Shown here: positions 24,644-33,594 of the stretch, piece by piece
How the letters are laid out: each line of letters opens with the position of its first letter
Numbering within the stretch: position 1 is the stretch's first letter
NCBI GenBank assembly: GCA_965277615.1
Contig: CBDIDG010000002.1
Location: forward strand, 186,001 to 250,000
Source of the DNA: Bog-532 sp965277615
GTDB lineage: Bacteria; Actinomycetota; Actinomycetes; Streptosporangiales; Streptosporangiaceae
Direction: 5' to 3'
DNA: 64,000 nt
The notes under the pieces: generated by a model
The model's input: the letters and a program-made list of their open reading frames with translations, nothing else
Databases searched by the model: none
What the model was told of the DNA's origin: nothing
Made by a program: the position numbers and the translations under genes

Positions 24644-25199
24644 CAAGTTCCGGGGCCGACGCAACTGCGGAGAGAGCAAGTGCCTGGCGGGCGGCCGCGC
24701 CAAGCCGATGCTGACGCGCTGTGCCTCAGGCTATATGCCCGCACCCCGCGCAGTGGAGTTTTTTTATGCATCTGCAACCATCTTTGGTCACCCTCGGATC
24801 TGTTCACCTCAACGTCACCAGCATGCCCCTTAAGACGCCGCTCGCACCTGGATGGTTGCCACGCATGTCCCGGCGCCCGGGCTGGCCGACCAGGTCTGAC
24901 CGCCTGGCGCCGTTACCAGAAAGCCAGGAATTACCTGCTCCCGGTATTCAGAACATTATTAATAAAGTAATTTCACGCTGGCTTTCCCGCTCGCCACGCC
25001 CTTAAATGAGGTGCGTGTAAAGGCTAATTACCGCCACCCCTTTATCGCTCCGGTCAGGCTTCCCGCCCCACCCGCGTGACCTGCAACGATGCCGACCCCC
25101 AGAAGCTGGGACCGGCCCTGCGGCCCCGCCGCTCCCCACTCAGCCAACGATCGCCTCCGGCCGGAAGTTGCCCGAGCGGCTACCTTCGCCGCACGTAAG

Positions 25200-25650
25200 C
25201 CCCGATTTGCCCAGTTCCTGCCGCTAGAACCCCCAGGCGCCCGCCCGCCCCCGTTCGGCCCGCCCATCAGCCCCACCATCCCCACCATCCCACCAGCCCC
25301 GACCCGCAGCCGCCCCACCCCGAACCCGCGCATCCGCCCTGGGCCGCGCGCCAGCCCCCGCCCGACGTCCCACGCCCCTGGCCCGCGCCACGCCGCGCGC
25401 CAGCCCGCCGCCCTTTCCCTGGCCCACCGCGCCGCGCACCCGCGCCTCTGGCCCGCGCCACCCCGCCGCGCGCCAGCACCGCCGCCCCACGTGCCACGCC
25501 CCTGCCCCGCGCCACCCCACCCCGAACCCGCGCACCCGCCCCGCCGCCCCACGTGCCACGCCCCTGGCCCGCGCCACCCGCCGCGCGCCAGCCCCGCCGC
25601 CCTATCCCTGTCCCACCCCACCCAGCCGTGCACCCGCGCCCCTGGCCCTC
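25200..25650. repeat. C-rich degenerate repeat tract
   Basis: About 450 bp with strong strand bias (C on plus). Recurrent CACGCCCCTGGCCCGCGCCA-like blocks occur in imperfect copies near 25368, 25437, 25492 and 25556. The frames it opens have repeated low-complexity translations and no recognisable domain. Confidence 0.7.
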
Positions 25651-25659
25651 GCCCCCCGC

Positions 25660-25689
25660 AGGACACCCGATGGCGCCATCGGGTGTCCT
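25660..25689. repeat. 30-bp perfect palindrome
   Basis: Fifteen bases (AGGACACCCGATGGC) are followed directly by their exact reverse complement with no spacer. A third half-copy (ATGGCGCCATCGGGCACCC) lies at 25702-25720. It can form a cruciform or bind a symmetric protein dimer. It is in non-coding DNA. Confidence 0.85.
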
Positions 25690-26136
25690 ATAGCGCGCCC
25701 AATGGCGCCATCGGGCACCCCCTCAACCGTCCGGCGCGCCCCCGGCTTCGGCCCCAGGTCCTGCCCAGCTCCCTCCGGCTGGCGGGCACCTGCTGGCCGG
25801 GCCCGTCTGGACCCTCTCGCCTGCCCCAGGCCCCAGCCCCCAGCCATGCCCTCGCCGGCCGCGGTCATGACCAGCCGGAGGCGAGATAACGGATCGGGCC
25901 GAAACAATTTTTTCACCGCGGGGCGGCCGCCCCGAACGCCGATCACGGTGTTATCTCGCTGCGATCACGACCGTGATCAGCGGCGTAAGGACTTCGTAAT
26001 ATGTTCATCCACCCAATCGGTGCGGATCGGGCATCCGGCGGGTCACGGCGGATCTTCCAGATCGCTGTATGTCGGCTTAAAGCCGGGTCTACGGTGATCC
26101 ACCAGAGCTTCCTCAGCTCACCCTGGAGGTGGATGC

Positions 26137-26439
26137 ATGTCAGCCGGGCGCCGGCCAACCAGGCGTTATCCCCGCAGCCGCGCGGCTCGTCTGGCCGTGC
26201 CGCTGGCCGTCCCGATGGCGCTCGGCCTGACCCTGGGGATCATCCTGGGGGTCTCGGGGGGAACGCAGCACACGTCGATCCAGCAGGCTCCGCAGGCGAA
26301 CACCAGCCAGTTGGCCAGCGTATCGGCCAGCTCCGCGGTTACCCGGCCGCCGGCCTCGCCGGCCACCGCGTCCGCGACGGACGTCCCGTCTCCGGCTCGG
26401 GCTACGCCGTCCAGTTCCCTGGCGTCGCCGCCGAGGTGA
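26137..26439 (+). CDS. Small single-helix secreted or membrane protein
   Basis: 100 residues starting MSAGRRPTRRYPRSRAARLAV. ATG 26137 is preceded by GGAGGTGGATGC, a very good ribosome site, which is the main reason to accept it. A basic N-terminus and helix (about 19-40, VPLAVPMALGLTLGIILGV) are followed by a Ser/Ala/Pro/Thr-rich extracellular tail. No family is recognised. Its 3' end overlaps the 3' end of the convergent L,D-transpeptidase gene by 38 bp. Codon bias is weaker than in its neighbours, so some doubt remains. Confidence 0.5.
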   Translation: MSAGRRPTRRYPRSRAARLAVPLAVPMALGLTLGIILGVSGGTQHTSIQQAPQANTSQLASVSASSAVTRPPASPATASATDVPSPARATPSSSLASPPR

Positions 26440-27784
26440 CCGAGATGTCCGGGGCCGGCACCGTCGACGGGTCCACGAACGAGCTGCCGTCCGGGCCGGC
26501 CTTGACCGCCTGGTGCAGCGCACTGCCCTTGAGGTAGTCGGTCCAGCTCAGGAACCATTCGGTCCAACCGTCGTCCCACTTGCCGGCCTTGGTGCTGTCG
26601 GTGACGGTGATCGGGTCACCGGGCACCGCGAGGTTGTAGTAGATCGCGGAGTCGGTGGGGGAGAGGTTGACGCAGCCGTGGCTGACGTTGGAGCTGCCCT
26701 GGTCTCCGACCGACCACGGGGCGTCGTGCATGTAGTCGCCGCTGTAGGTGAACCGCACCGAATAAGGCACCAGCTCGTCGTAGTAACCCGCGGTCCCCTT
26801 CGTCCCGCCGATCATGCGGACCGGGTTCTCCTTCTCCACGCTCACGTAGGTGCCGTTCGGCGTGGCTGTGCTGGCCTTGCCGGTGCTGGCCGGCCAGGTG
26901 TACTTGAGCGCGCCGTCGATGTAGATCTTGGTCTGGTGGGCGGTGGCGCTGGTGACCGCGATCACGGACGACCCGATGCTGAAGCTCTGGGTCAGGTCGG
27001 CCGCGCCGTACATCCCGCTGGCGCCCTCGACCCCGGCCAGGTGCCCGGTGAACGAGACGTTGGTGTCAGCCGGCCAGTAGTTCTCCGGCCGGAAGTACAC
27101 GTGCTGGTTGCCGTCCCAGTACCAGGCCCCCACCACCGGCTTGGACGTGGTCAGCTGCAGGGAGCGCTCGACCGCGGCCCGGTTGGTGATCGGCTCGCTG
27201 AACGTCAGCATGATCGGCATGCCGACGCCGTAGGTCTGCTGGTAGCCCTCGAAGATCTGGGTGTGGAAAGTCTGCTTCGGGCTGAGGGTGCGGAACGAGA
27301 CCGTCCGGGTCAGCGTGCCCTGACCGGTTCCGGTGGCCGACGCTGTGACCGTGTAGCTCTGGTCGGGGCTCAGGGTCCACTGGGTGTGCCACACCTTGCT
27401 GCCCTGGCTCAGGCTGCCCGGCACGGTGGCGTTGGCCGTGGCCGACGACCCGGACGAAGCCGACGGCGAGGCCGAGGCCGATGCGGCCGGCCCCACGCTC
27501 ACGACCACGTTCTTCAGCGTGCCGCGCACGGCGGTGACGGTGACGCCGCCCGACGGGTCCGCGTCATCGGTGCCCCCGGCCGGAGTGATCTTGATGTCGG
27601 CCGCGGCCAGCGAGGCCCGGGGCGTCGGCGTGGCCGAGCTCTTGGCCGGGCTGGCGGCGCTGTGCCCGCCGTTGCCGGACCCGCCGCCGGAACATGCGGC
27701 CAGCACCAGGGCCAGCACCGCGACCACGACGGCGCCCGCTGGCTTCCGTAGCCGTTGGCCTGAGCTGCCCGTATTGCCCCGCAC
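26402..27784 (-). CDS. Lipoprotein L,D-transpeptidase (Ig-like plus YkuD)
   Basis: 460 residues from GTG 27784, with GGAGG seven bases upstream. A signal peptide ends in the lipobox LVLAAC, then a Gly/Ser linker. Two Ig-like domains (about 60-260) are followed by a YkuD domain with HDAPWSV and the canonical catalytic SHGCVNLSP. The order matches mycobacterial LdtMt2-type enzymes that make 3-3 peptidoglycan cross-links on the outer face of the membrane. It lies 95 bp downstream of lnt on the same strand, which encodes the enzyme that would acylate this lipoprotein. Confidence 0.88.
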   Translation of the reverse strand: MRGNTGSSGQRLRKPAGAVVVAVLALVLAACSGGGSGNGGHSAASPAKSSATPTPRASLAAADIKITPAGGTDDADPSGGVTVTAVRGTLKNVVVSVGPAASASASPSASSGSSATANATVPGSLSQGSKVWHTQWTLSPDQSYTVTASATGTGQGTLTRTVSFRTLSPKQTFHTQIFEGYQQTYGVGMPIMLTFSEPITNRAAVERSLQLTTSKPVVGAWYWDGNQHVYFRPENYWPADTNVSFTGHLAGVEGASGMYGAADLTQSFSIGSSVIAVTSATAHQTKIYIDGALKYTWPASTGKASTATPNGTYVSVEKENPVRMIGGTKGTAGYYDELVPYSVRFTYSGDYMHDAPWSVGDQGSSNVSHGCVNLSPTDSAIYYNLAVPGDPITVTDSTKAGKWDDGWTEWFLSWTDYLKGSALHQAVKAGPDGSSFVDPSTVPAPDISVTSAATPGNWTA

Positions 27785-27879
27785 GCTGATCCTCCATGGT
27801 CCGGCCCGCAATGTCGTGCCCAGGCTACCGGCCCGCGTAACGTCCGCTGCAGTGTCTGCTTCCTGGGTCTGCTGCTGGT

Positions 27880-29463
27880 TCAGCCGGAGCGCCGCGGTCC
27901 GCGCCGGTAACCGGCCGCCGCGGCCAGCAGCGCCAGCGCGGTCAGCCCGACGATCGCCCACTCGGGCCACGCGCCCGCATCGTCGGCCCAGGTCCGGTGG
28001 GTGATCAGCGGCACCTTGGCCTCCAGCACGGCCTGCTGCCAGGTCCCGCTGTGCGTGATCAGGTGGCCGTCCGGCGCGATGAGGGCGCTGACCCCGGTGG
28101 TGGAGGCGACCACCACCGCGCGGTCGGACTCCACCGCCCGGATCCGGGCCATGGCCAGCTGCTGCTCGGACTCGCCGGTCTGCCCGTCGATCTCGAAGTC
28201 GGCGTCGTTGGTCTGCACGGTCAGCAGGTTGGCCCCGGCCGTGACCTCGGACCGGACCAGCCGGTCGAAGCCGACCTCGTAACAGATGACGTCGCCCAGC
28301 CTGATCTGGCCGGTACGGAAGACCACAGCCGAGTGGCCGGGGACGAAGTTGGTCGGGACCAGGCCGGTCAATGAGGTCAGCTGGCTGACGAAGCCGCGCC
28401 ACGGGATGTACTCCCCGAACGGCACCAGCTGCCGCTTGGCGTAGATGGCCCCGGCCCCGGTGCTCGGCGTCCACAGCTGGCCCACGTTGAGCTGCGGGTC
28501 GTTCAGCACCTCGCCGACCAGGATCGGCCGACCGATGGCGCCGAGCGCGGCGGTGATCTGCTGTTTGATGGCCGGGTAGAGGAACGGGTCCAGGTCGGTG
28601 GAGTTCTCCGGCCAGATCACCAGGTCCGGTGCGGGCTTGCGGCCCGCCTTGACCTGTGCGGCCAGTTGCTCGGTGGCCCGGGTGTGGTTCCCGGTCACCT
28701 CGGTGTCGTTGAGCTCCTGCGGCAGGTTGCGGGCCCGGGGGACGTTGCCTTGGACGGCCGCCACCTCCGCCGTCTTCGCGCCCGCGGTGGGATCCACCGG
28801 CAGCAGCCCCCCGGCCGCCGCCAGCCCGGCCGTGACCACCACGGCCAGCGCCGGGAGGGCCAGGGCCCGCAGCGGGCGGCGGCCCAGCGCGGACAGGATC
28901 AGCCAGGCCAGGCTGGCTCCGACCAGGGCGACCACGAAGCTGAGGACCGGTGCCCCGCCGACCGCGGCCCAGCCTGCCGTCGGCGCGGAGGCCTGGCTCA
29001 TGGCCAGCCGCCCCCAGGGGAACCCGCCGAACGGGAACCGGTCCCGCAGCGCTTCCAGGCTCACCCACCAGCCCGCCACCGCGACCGGCCAGCCGGGCAG
29101 TCGCAGCAGCAGCCGCTGCGCGATGGCCAGCACGGCCAGGATGACGGCCGACCCCAGCGCCAGCGCTGTCCACGCGAACCACCAGACGTTGATCACCCAG
29201 GACAGCAGCGGGAAGAAGAAGGCCACCCCGAACACCAGCCCGCACGCGAACGACGCCCGCAGGTTCCGGCCGGCCAGGGCCACCGTGAGCAGCGCGACGC
29301 CCAGCGGGGCCAGCGGCCAGATCCCCACCGGCGGGAACGAAACGGCCAGCAGCAGTCCGCCCGCCAGCGCGGCCAGGAACGCCCAGCGCAGCCGCAACCC
29401 CGGCTGGCCGCCTGCGTCCCGCCCGCGCTGGCGCGAGGCGGCGGACGGCTGAGCGGAGATCAC
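27880..29463 (-). CDS. lnt: Apolipoprotein N-acyltransferase
   Basis: 527 residues from GTG 29463; longer in-frame versions lack homology. Six or more N-terminal helices (FLAALAGGLLLAVSFPPVGIWPLAPLG onward) are followed by a nitrilase-like domain. The catalytic triad is visible: Glu in VIWPENSTD, Lys in YAKRQLVPFGEY and Cys in DVICYEVGF. A final C-terminal helix is WAIVGLTALALLAAAAGY. The enzyme adds the third acyl chain to the N-terminal Cys of lipoproteins at the outer membrane leaflet. Lnt occurs in actinobacteria such as mycobacteria and streptomycetes. Confidence 0.9.
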   Translation of the reverse strand: MISAQPSAASRQRGRDAGGQPGLRLRWAFLAALAGGLLLAVSFPPVGIWPLAPLGVALLTVALAGRNLRASFACGLVFGVAFFFPLLSWVINVWWFAWTALALGSAVILAVLAIAQRLLLRLPGWPVAVAGWWVSLEALRDRFPFGGFPWGRLAMSQASAPTAGWAAVGGAPVLSFVVALVGASLAWLILSALGRRPLRALALPALAVVVTAGLAAAGGLLPVDPTAGAKTAEVAAVQGNVPRARNLPQELNDTEVTGNHTRATEQLAAQVKAGRKPAPDLVIWPENSTDLDPFLYPAIKQQITAALGAIGRPILVGEVLNDPQLNVGQLWTPSTGAGAIYAKRQLVPFGEYIPWRGFVSQLTSLTGLVPTNFVPGHSAVVFRTGQIRLGDVICYEVGFDRLVRSEVTAGANLLTVQTNDADFEIDGQTGESEQQLAMARIRAVESDRAVVVASTTGVSALIAPDGHLITHSGTWQQAVLEAKVPLITHRTWADDAGAWPEWAIVGLTALALLAAAAGYRRGPRRSG

Positions 29464-29784
29464 ACCTCGGAGGGTAGCCGCCCAACCTGAAAACCCGGGC
29501 TCCCCAGGCCGCCCTGGTCCCGGTCGGTCCCGGTCGGTCCCGGTCGGTCCCGGTCGGTCCCGAGCCGGTTGGGCGCGGGCCAGCCGGGGTATATCGGCCC
29601 GCGTTGCGCCGGAAAGATGGTGTGCCGAATTACGGCTTTCGGCTAAAACGGGCATTCTGACGTAAAGATATCTGACTGGCGGAGCAGGGCAATCCGCCGT
29701 GTTATCGTACGTAACGCGAAACGCCTCGTGGGGGGGCGTGCATTCACCTGTCAACGGATATGACGCATATTAAGAGGCTGGCTC
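29464..29784. other. Intergenic region between lnt and Ser/Gly-rich gene
   Basis: About 320 bp of divergent promoter DNA. 29521-29560 holds four copies of CGGTCGGTCC. 29640-29780 is AT-richer (TAAAGATATCTGAC, TTATCGTACGTAAC, ATATTAAGAGG) and probably contains the promoter of the plus-strand gene. No gene is seen. Confidence 0.7.
29521..29560. repeat. 10-bp tandem repeat
   Basis: Four perfect copies of CGGTCGGTCC in the lnt upstream region, not a multiple of three, outside coding sequence. Confidence 0.9.
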
Positions 29785-30876
29785 GTGATCAAGATCATCT
29801 ATCGTGACCTCTCGCCCGGATTACACGCATCAGCGGAGACGGCGGGCCGGGACACGATCATCTCGCTGCTGCCTGGGCTGACGCCTGAGCAGCGGCGGGC
29901 GGCGCTACGCCGGATCCGGCACAGCGGCCGGATGGGCCACGGCCCCCGGGTTTCCCCGGTGCAACTCGGGCTGGCTCAGGGCCTGGACCGGATAAAAGCC
30001 ATTACGCGCACGGGTGCGGCAGTTGTCCGGCTTCATCCGGCCGGGAGCACCATTCCGGTGCTGCTCCTTTCCACCGCCGCGGTGGTCTTTGTTCTGATGG
30101 CCACGGTGTCCATTCATGTGGTACCGGCACCGAAGTCTTCGGATCAGACTCCGGTCATCGGGGGACTGGTGCACGGCCCGTCGGCCTCCGACCCGCAGGC
30201 GGGCCAGGTATCCGCGCCGCCGGACGGTGCCGCCGCCGGTCTGCCCGCTAACGGCGGTACTGGACACCGTTCCCGGCCTTCGGCCCAGGGCGGGTCGGCC
30301 GCGGCCCAGGGCAGCCCGGCCGCCGGCACGCCGGGCGCCACTGGGCCGGGCTCGCTGACCGGCCTGGGCCGCGCCGGCTCGGCTGGGCTAACCGCGACCA
30401 GTTCGGTTAATCCGGGTGTGACCGGCAACAAGTCGGCCTCGGTCGGCTCGGCCGGGTCGCGTGGCTCGGGCACCGTCAGCCAGGCCACCGGTTCCGGCTC
30501 GGGGAGTACCAGCTCCGGATCGGGCAGCAGTTCCGCGGGCACCAGCTCGCGTCCGGCTTCGGGTTCGAGCTCTGGCTCGGGCAGCTCCGGCACCAGCGGT
30601 TCCGGCACCGGCCGCAGTTCGGGCTCGGGTGCGGGTGCGGGCGGCACGTCGGGCGCCGGGACCGGCGGGTCGGGCGGTTCCGGCACCGGCAGCTCGGGCG
30701 GGGGCGGCACCTCGGGCTCCGGCGGCTCGGGCGGCTCCGGCTCCTCGGGCGGATCGGGTTCCGGTAGCACGGGCGGCTCGGGCTCATCCGGCTCCTCCGG
30801 CTCATCGGGCGGCTCCAGCTCGGGCGGTGGCACCTGTATCACCGTGCTGGTGGTCCAGGCCTGCCTGGGCCTGTAA
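29785..30876 (+). CDS. Single-pass membrane protein with Ser/Gly-rich extracellular tail
   Basis: 363 residues from GTG 29785. Residues 1-88 are cytoplasmic and basic-helical (RDTIISLLPGLTPEQRRAAL, then HGPRVSPVQLGLAQGL). Helix 91-111 (TIPVLLLSTAAVVFVLMATVS) is followed by a roughly 250-residue Ser/Gly/Thr tail and a distinct end, GGTCITVLVVQACLGL, with two cysteines. No known family. The architecture suggests a surface stalk whose conserved ends matter. A perfect 17-bp terminator hairpin follows at 30910-30949. Confidence 0.65.
   Translation: MIKIIYRDLSPGLHASAETAGRDTIISLLPGLTPEQRRAALRRIRHSGRMGHGPRVSPVQLGLAQGLDRIKAITRTGAAVVRLHPAGSTIPVLLLSTAAVVFVLMATVSIHVVPAPKSSDQTPVIGGLVHGPSASDPQAGQVSAPPDGAAAGLPANGGTGHRSRPSAQGGSAAAQGSPAAGTPGATGPGSLTGLGRAGSAGLTATSSVNPGVTGNKSASVGSAGSRGSGTVSQATGSGSGSTSSGSGSSSAGTSSRPASGSSSGSGSSGTSGSGTGRSSGSGAGAGGTSGAGTGGSGGSGTGSSGGGGTSGSGGSGGSGSSGGSGSGSTGGSGSSGSSGSSGGSSSGGGTCITVLVVQACLGL
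30480..30830 (+). repeat. Ser/Gly codon repeat tract
   Basis: Repeated TCG/TCC/AGC and GGC/GGT codons in phase encode SG, SGS and GSGGS units of the surface tail. Confidence 0.8.
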
Positions 30877-30909
30877 TGGGCTTTCGCTCCGTTCCGCACT
30901 GGCCGTAGG

Positions 30910-30949
30910 CTCTGGCCGCCCGCTGGATTGGCCCAGCGGGCGGCCAGAG
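30910..30949 (+). terminator. Hairpin terminator after Ser/Gly-rich gene
   Basis: A 17-bp perfect stem, CTCTGGCCGCCCGCTGG (30910-30926), pairs with 30933-30949 across a six-base loop (ATTGGC). It sits 33 bp after the stop and 20 bp before the EamA start. There is no U-tract, as is usual in high-GC actinobacteria. Confidence 0.75.
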
Positions 30950-30969
30950 CGTCGGAAAGGAGCGCGGCC

Positions 30970-31982
30970 GTGAGCCGACGGGGCTGGGTGCTGTTCGCCG
31001 CGATGAGCCTCATCTGGGGTATCCCGTACCTGCTGATCAAGGTGGCGGACGGCGGCGTCTCGGTCCCGGTGCTGGTGTTCGTCCGGGTCGCGCTGGGTTC
31101 CCTGCTGCTGCTCCCGGTCGCGCTGCGCCGCCGTGAGCTGGGTGCGCTGCGCGGCCACTGGCGCTGGCTGGTCGCGTTTGCCGTGGTTGAGATCATCGGC
31201 CCGTTCGCGTTGCTCTCCAGCGCGGAAAAGCACCTGGCCAGCTCGACCAGCGGCCTGCTGGTGGCGGCCGTGCCGATCATCGGGGCGGTGCTGGCCCGGT
31301 TCACCGGCGGATCGGACCGGCTTACGCTGGTGCGCTGGACCGGCCTGATCATCGGGCTGGCCGGGGTGGCCGTGCTGGCCGGGCCGGACGCGGCCCACGG
31401 GGACGCGCTGTCGGTGGCCGCGGTGCTGCTCACCGCGCTGGGTTACGCCATCGGCCCGATCATCGCCAACCGCAAGCTGGCCGACGTCCCGACCGCCGGG
31501 GTCAACACCGTGTGCCTGGCCATGGCCGCCCTGGTCTACCTGGTGCCCGCCATCGTGACCCGGCCGCACGAGCTGCCGTCGGCCAACGTCATATTGTCGC
31601 TGCTGGCGTTGGGCGCGATCTGCACGGCCGCCGCCTTCGTGGTCTTCTTCGCCCTGATCGCCGAGGTCGGCCCGGCCCGGGCCACGGTCATCACCTACGT
31701 CAACCCGGCCGTCGCGGTCGCGCTGGGCGTTCTCGTCCTGAACGAGCACCTGACCCTGGCCGTGGGCGGCGCGTTCGTCCTGATCCTGGGCGGCTCGATC
31801 CTGGCCACCCGCCCCAGCTCCCCAGCCCAGCCCCCAGCGCCGGCCAGCCAGGCCACCCCAGCCTCCCTCACCCCAGCAGCCCAGCAAGCCACGGCCGCCC
31901 CAATGACCCCGCCAGTCCCGCCAGTCCCGCCCGACCCAGCGGGCCCCACTGGCCACATCAGCCTCGGCCGTAGCGGACGATG
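30970..31982 (+). CDS. EamA/DMT family transporter, open at its 3' end (no stop before terminator)
   Basis: It starts at GTG 30970 after GGAAAGGAG. About 280 residues form a ten-helix EamA transporter with the two repeats: MSLIWGIPYLLIKVADGG and RVALGSLLLLPVAL, then LLTALGYAIGPIIANRKL and TYVNPAVAVALGVLVLNEHL. It exports an unknown metabolite. From about residue 282 a Pro/Ala-rich tail follows, and the frame has no stop. It runs through the terminator at 31981-32012 and antisense to the sedolisin gene, to TGA at 33442-33444. The functional end is therefore uncertain; a one-base shift near 31970 would reach TAG at 31971-31973. Confidence 0.75.
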
Positions 31983-32012
31983 GCCCCGGCCCGACCGTGC
32001 GGGCCGGGGCCA
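31981..32012. terminator. Bidirectional terminator between EamA and sedolisin genes
   Basis: A 13-bp perfect stem, TGGCCCCGGCCCG (31981-31993), pairs with 32000-32012 around the loop ACCGTG. It lies 14 bp beyond the sedolisin stop and between convergent genes. Confidence 0.8.
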
Positions 32013-32025
32013 CCGGGCGGAACGG

Positions 32026-33594
32026 TCAGCCGTTCAGCCGGGTCAGCAGGTCGGTGCCGGACGGAGACCCCAGGCCCGTGCAGGGATCCCAGCCCGGCCC
32101 GGCCGAATAGGCCCCGTTGCTGCCGCTGGTGATGTCGTTGAACCCAGCCACGGTCTTGCCCGCCGCCACCCCGTCGTAGAGCAGCGGCTGAAGCAGCCCG
32201 AATTCCTTGCCCGTGGACTGGGCCAGCCGGGCGATGAGCGCCGCCCACAGCGGGGCCACCGCGCTCGTCCCGCCGTAGACCGTCCGGGTCCCGTTCACCA
32301 GGACCTGGTAGCCGGTCTGCGGGTCCGCGTTGCCGGCCACGTCCGGCACGCCCCGGCCGCCCGTGCTGACCGAGGCGGCGGGCACGCCCGCGTTGGCCTG
32401 CCAGGACGGCAACGGGTACAGGGTGCTGATGCCGCCGCCGGTCGCGCCGCCGCTGGAGCCGTCGTTCCACACCGTCTCGGAGCTGATCGCCCCGGTACTG
32501 GTGCTGGCCTCCAGCCGGGTACCGCCGCAGGCCAGCGCGTACGGGCTGGACGCCGGGTAGTCGCAGTGGTTCTTGCCGTCGGTTTCGCCGTCGCTGCTGC
32601 CGCCATCGCCGGCCGCCACCGTCACGGTCACACCCAGCGCCGCCGCATCCGACAGGGCCTGGTCCAGGGCCGTGCGGGACTGCTCCGACCAGGTCTCCTC
32701 CGGGCCGCCCCAGCTGATGCTGATCACCGTCGGGGTGGGGGTGGCGTGGGCCGCGTCGCTGATCGCGTCGACGAAGGCCTGGTCGGTGTTGGGGCCGAAG
32801 TACACGACCTGCGCGGCCCCGGGTGCCACCGACCCGGCCACCTCGATGTCCAGCAGCACCTCACCGTCGGCGCCGGAGGGGTCCGGGCTGGGGGCGTTGG
32901 ACCCGCCGTCGACGCCCACCGCCGTGACCGAAGGGACGGACAGGCCCAGTCCGGAGAAGTAGGTCTGCAGGTCGCTGGTGGAGTACCCGCCGCCGAACTC
33001 CAGGATCGCGATCGTCTCCCCGGTGCCATCGGTCCCCGCCGGGAACTGGTAGGCCTGGGCGACCTGGGGCGGGGTGTACGAAGTGTTCTGGGCGGCCGCC
33101 GCGGCCGTCCTGATCTGCGCCCGGACCTGCGGCCGGTTGTCCAGGCCGAGGACCGCGATCACGATGCCGTCGAGCGCGGCGGGCACCTGCAGGGCACCCT
33201 CCCGGTAGCGGTGCTCGACCTCACCGGCAACCCCGGGCTTGGTACTGCGGGCCTGGCGCAGGCTGGTGCCGAACACCTGGGTCAAGGCCGCCGCGGTACC
33301 CGCGACCTTGAGCCGGCGCGAGGCTTCGTCGGTGGCGGTGATCTCCAGACCGAGACCGCTGAGCGTCTCGCGCACCAGCTCGACGTCGGCCGGCTCGGCG
33401 CCGTAGGCGTCGGCCAGCTCGCCCGGGGAGATGGTCTCCGGTGAGAACACCAGCTCGTCCGGCAGCTCCGCGCGCCGCCGGAGCACCACGGTCACCTCGA
33501 TCCGCTCCTGCTCGTTGACCGGCCCGAGGTCCTGGACGCCGGAAATTGCCGTGCGTTCGCTGCCCGCGAGCGGCACGAACGACCCTGATGTCAT
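32026..33594 (-). CDS. S53 family serine-carboxyl peptidase (sedolisin/kumamolisin type)
   Basis: 522 residues. An N-terminal prodomain (Pro-kumamolisin: VTVVLRRRAELPDEL, PADVELVRETLSGLGLEI, FGTSLRQAR) extends to about residue 170. The catalytic domain has the Glu/Asp pair in GEVLLDIEVAG, the oxyanion Asp region in VTVAAGDGGSSD and the nucleophile Ser in VYGGTSAVAPLWAAL. The calcium site is near FNDITSGSNG and GWDPCTGLGSP. Family enzymes are secreted, acid-active endopeptidases that self-activate. No classical signal peptide is visible at the chosen start, as in several kumamolisins. It ends just before a terminator hairpin. Confidence 0.9.
   Translation of the reverse strand: MTSGSFVPLAGSERTAISGVQDLGPVNEQERIEVTVVLRRRAELPDELVFSPETISPGELADAYGAEPADVELVRETLSGLGLEITATDEASRRLKVAGTAAALTQVFGTSLRQARSTKPGVAGEVEHRYREGALQVPAALDGIVIAVLGLDNRPQVRAQIRTAAAAAQNTSYTPPQVAQAYQFPAGTDGTGETIAILEFGGGYSTSDLQTYFSGLGLSVPSVTAVGVDGGSNAPSPDPSGADGEVLLDIEVAGSVAPGAAQVVYFGPNTDQAFVDAISDAAHATPTPTVISISWGGPEETWSEQSRTALDQALSDAAALGVTVTVAAGDGGSSDGETDGKNHCDYPASSPYALACGGTRLEASTSTGAISSETVWNDGSSGGATGGGISTLYPLPSWQANAGVPAASVSTGGRGVPDVAGNADPQTGYQVLVNGTRTVYGGTSAVAPLWAALIARLAQSTGKEFGLLQPLLYDGVAAGKTVAGFNDITSGSNGAYSAGPGWDPCTGLGSPSGTDLLTRLNG

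Larger units (their letters stand above)
24537..26136. other. 1.6-kb gene-poor region
   Basis: No convincing gene. 24540-24780 is the upstream region of the L,D-transpeptidase and can fold into hairpins. 24930-25030 is unusually AT-rich (ATTATTAATAAAGTAATTT). 25200-25650 is extremely C-rich with degenerate CCCCGCGCCA-type repeats that open long but biased reading frames on both strands. 25660-25720 holds a palindrome and a third half-copy. 25880-26130 is mixed upstream sequence of the next small gene. Confidence 0.7.

Noticed and set aside
24540..24780. Cyclic-di-AMP (ydaO-type) riboswitch upstream of the L,D-transpeptidase
   Set aside because: Position and hairpins fit such a leader, and CGTCAGC is present on the minus strand, but I could not align the conserved GGGG/AACC core blocks. 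A covariance-model search would decide.
25028..25889. Overlapping frames of 200-266 codons on both strands
   Set aside because: Created by C-rich repeats lacking stops. Codon usage and translations are repeat-driven.
26402..29485. 1027-codon minus-strand frame as one gene
   Set aside because: Its N-terminal half is an out-of-frame reading of lnt. The transpeptidase has its own GTG with GGAGG and a signal peptide at 27784.
29905..31433. Pro/Glu-rich minus-strand frame antisense to the Ser/Gly-rich gene
   Set aside because: It is the exact antisense of Ser/Gly codons and of the EamA gene, with no ribosome site or domain.
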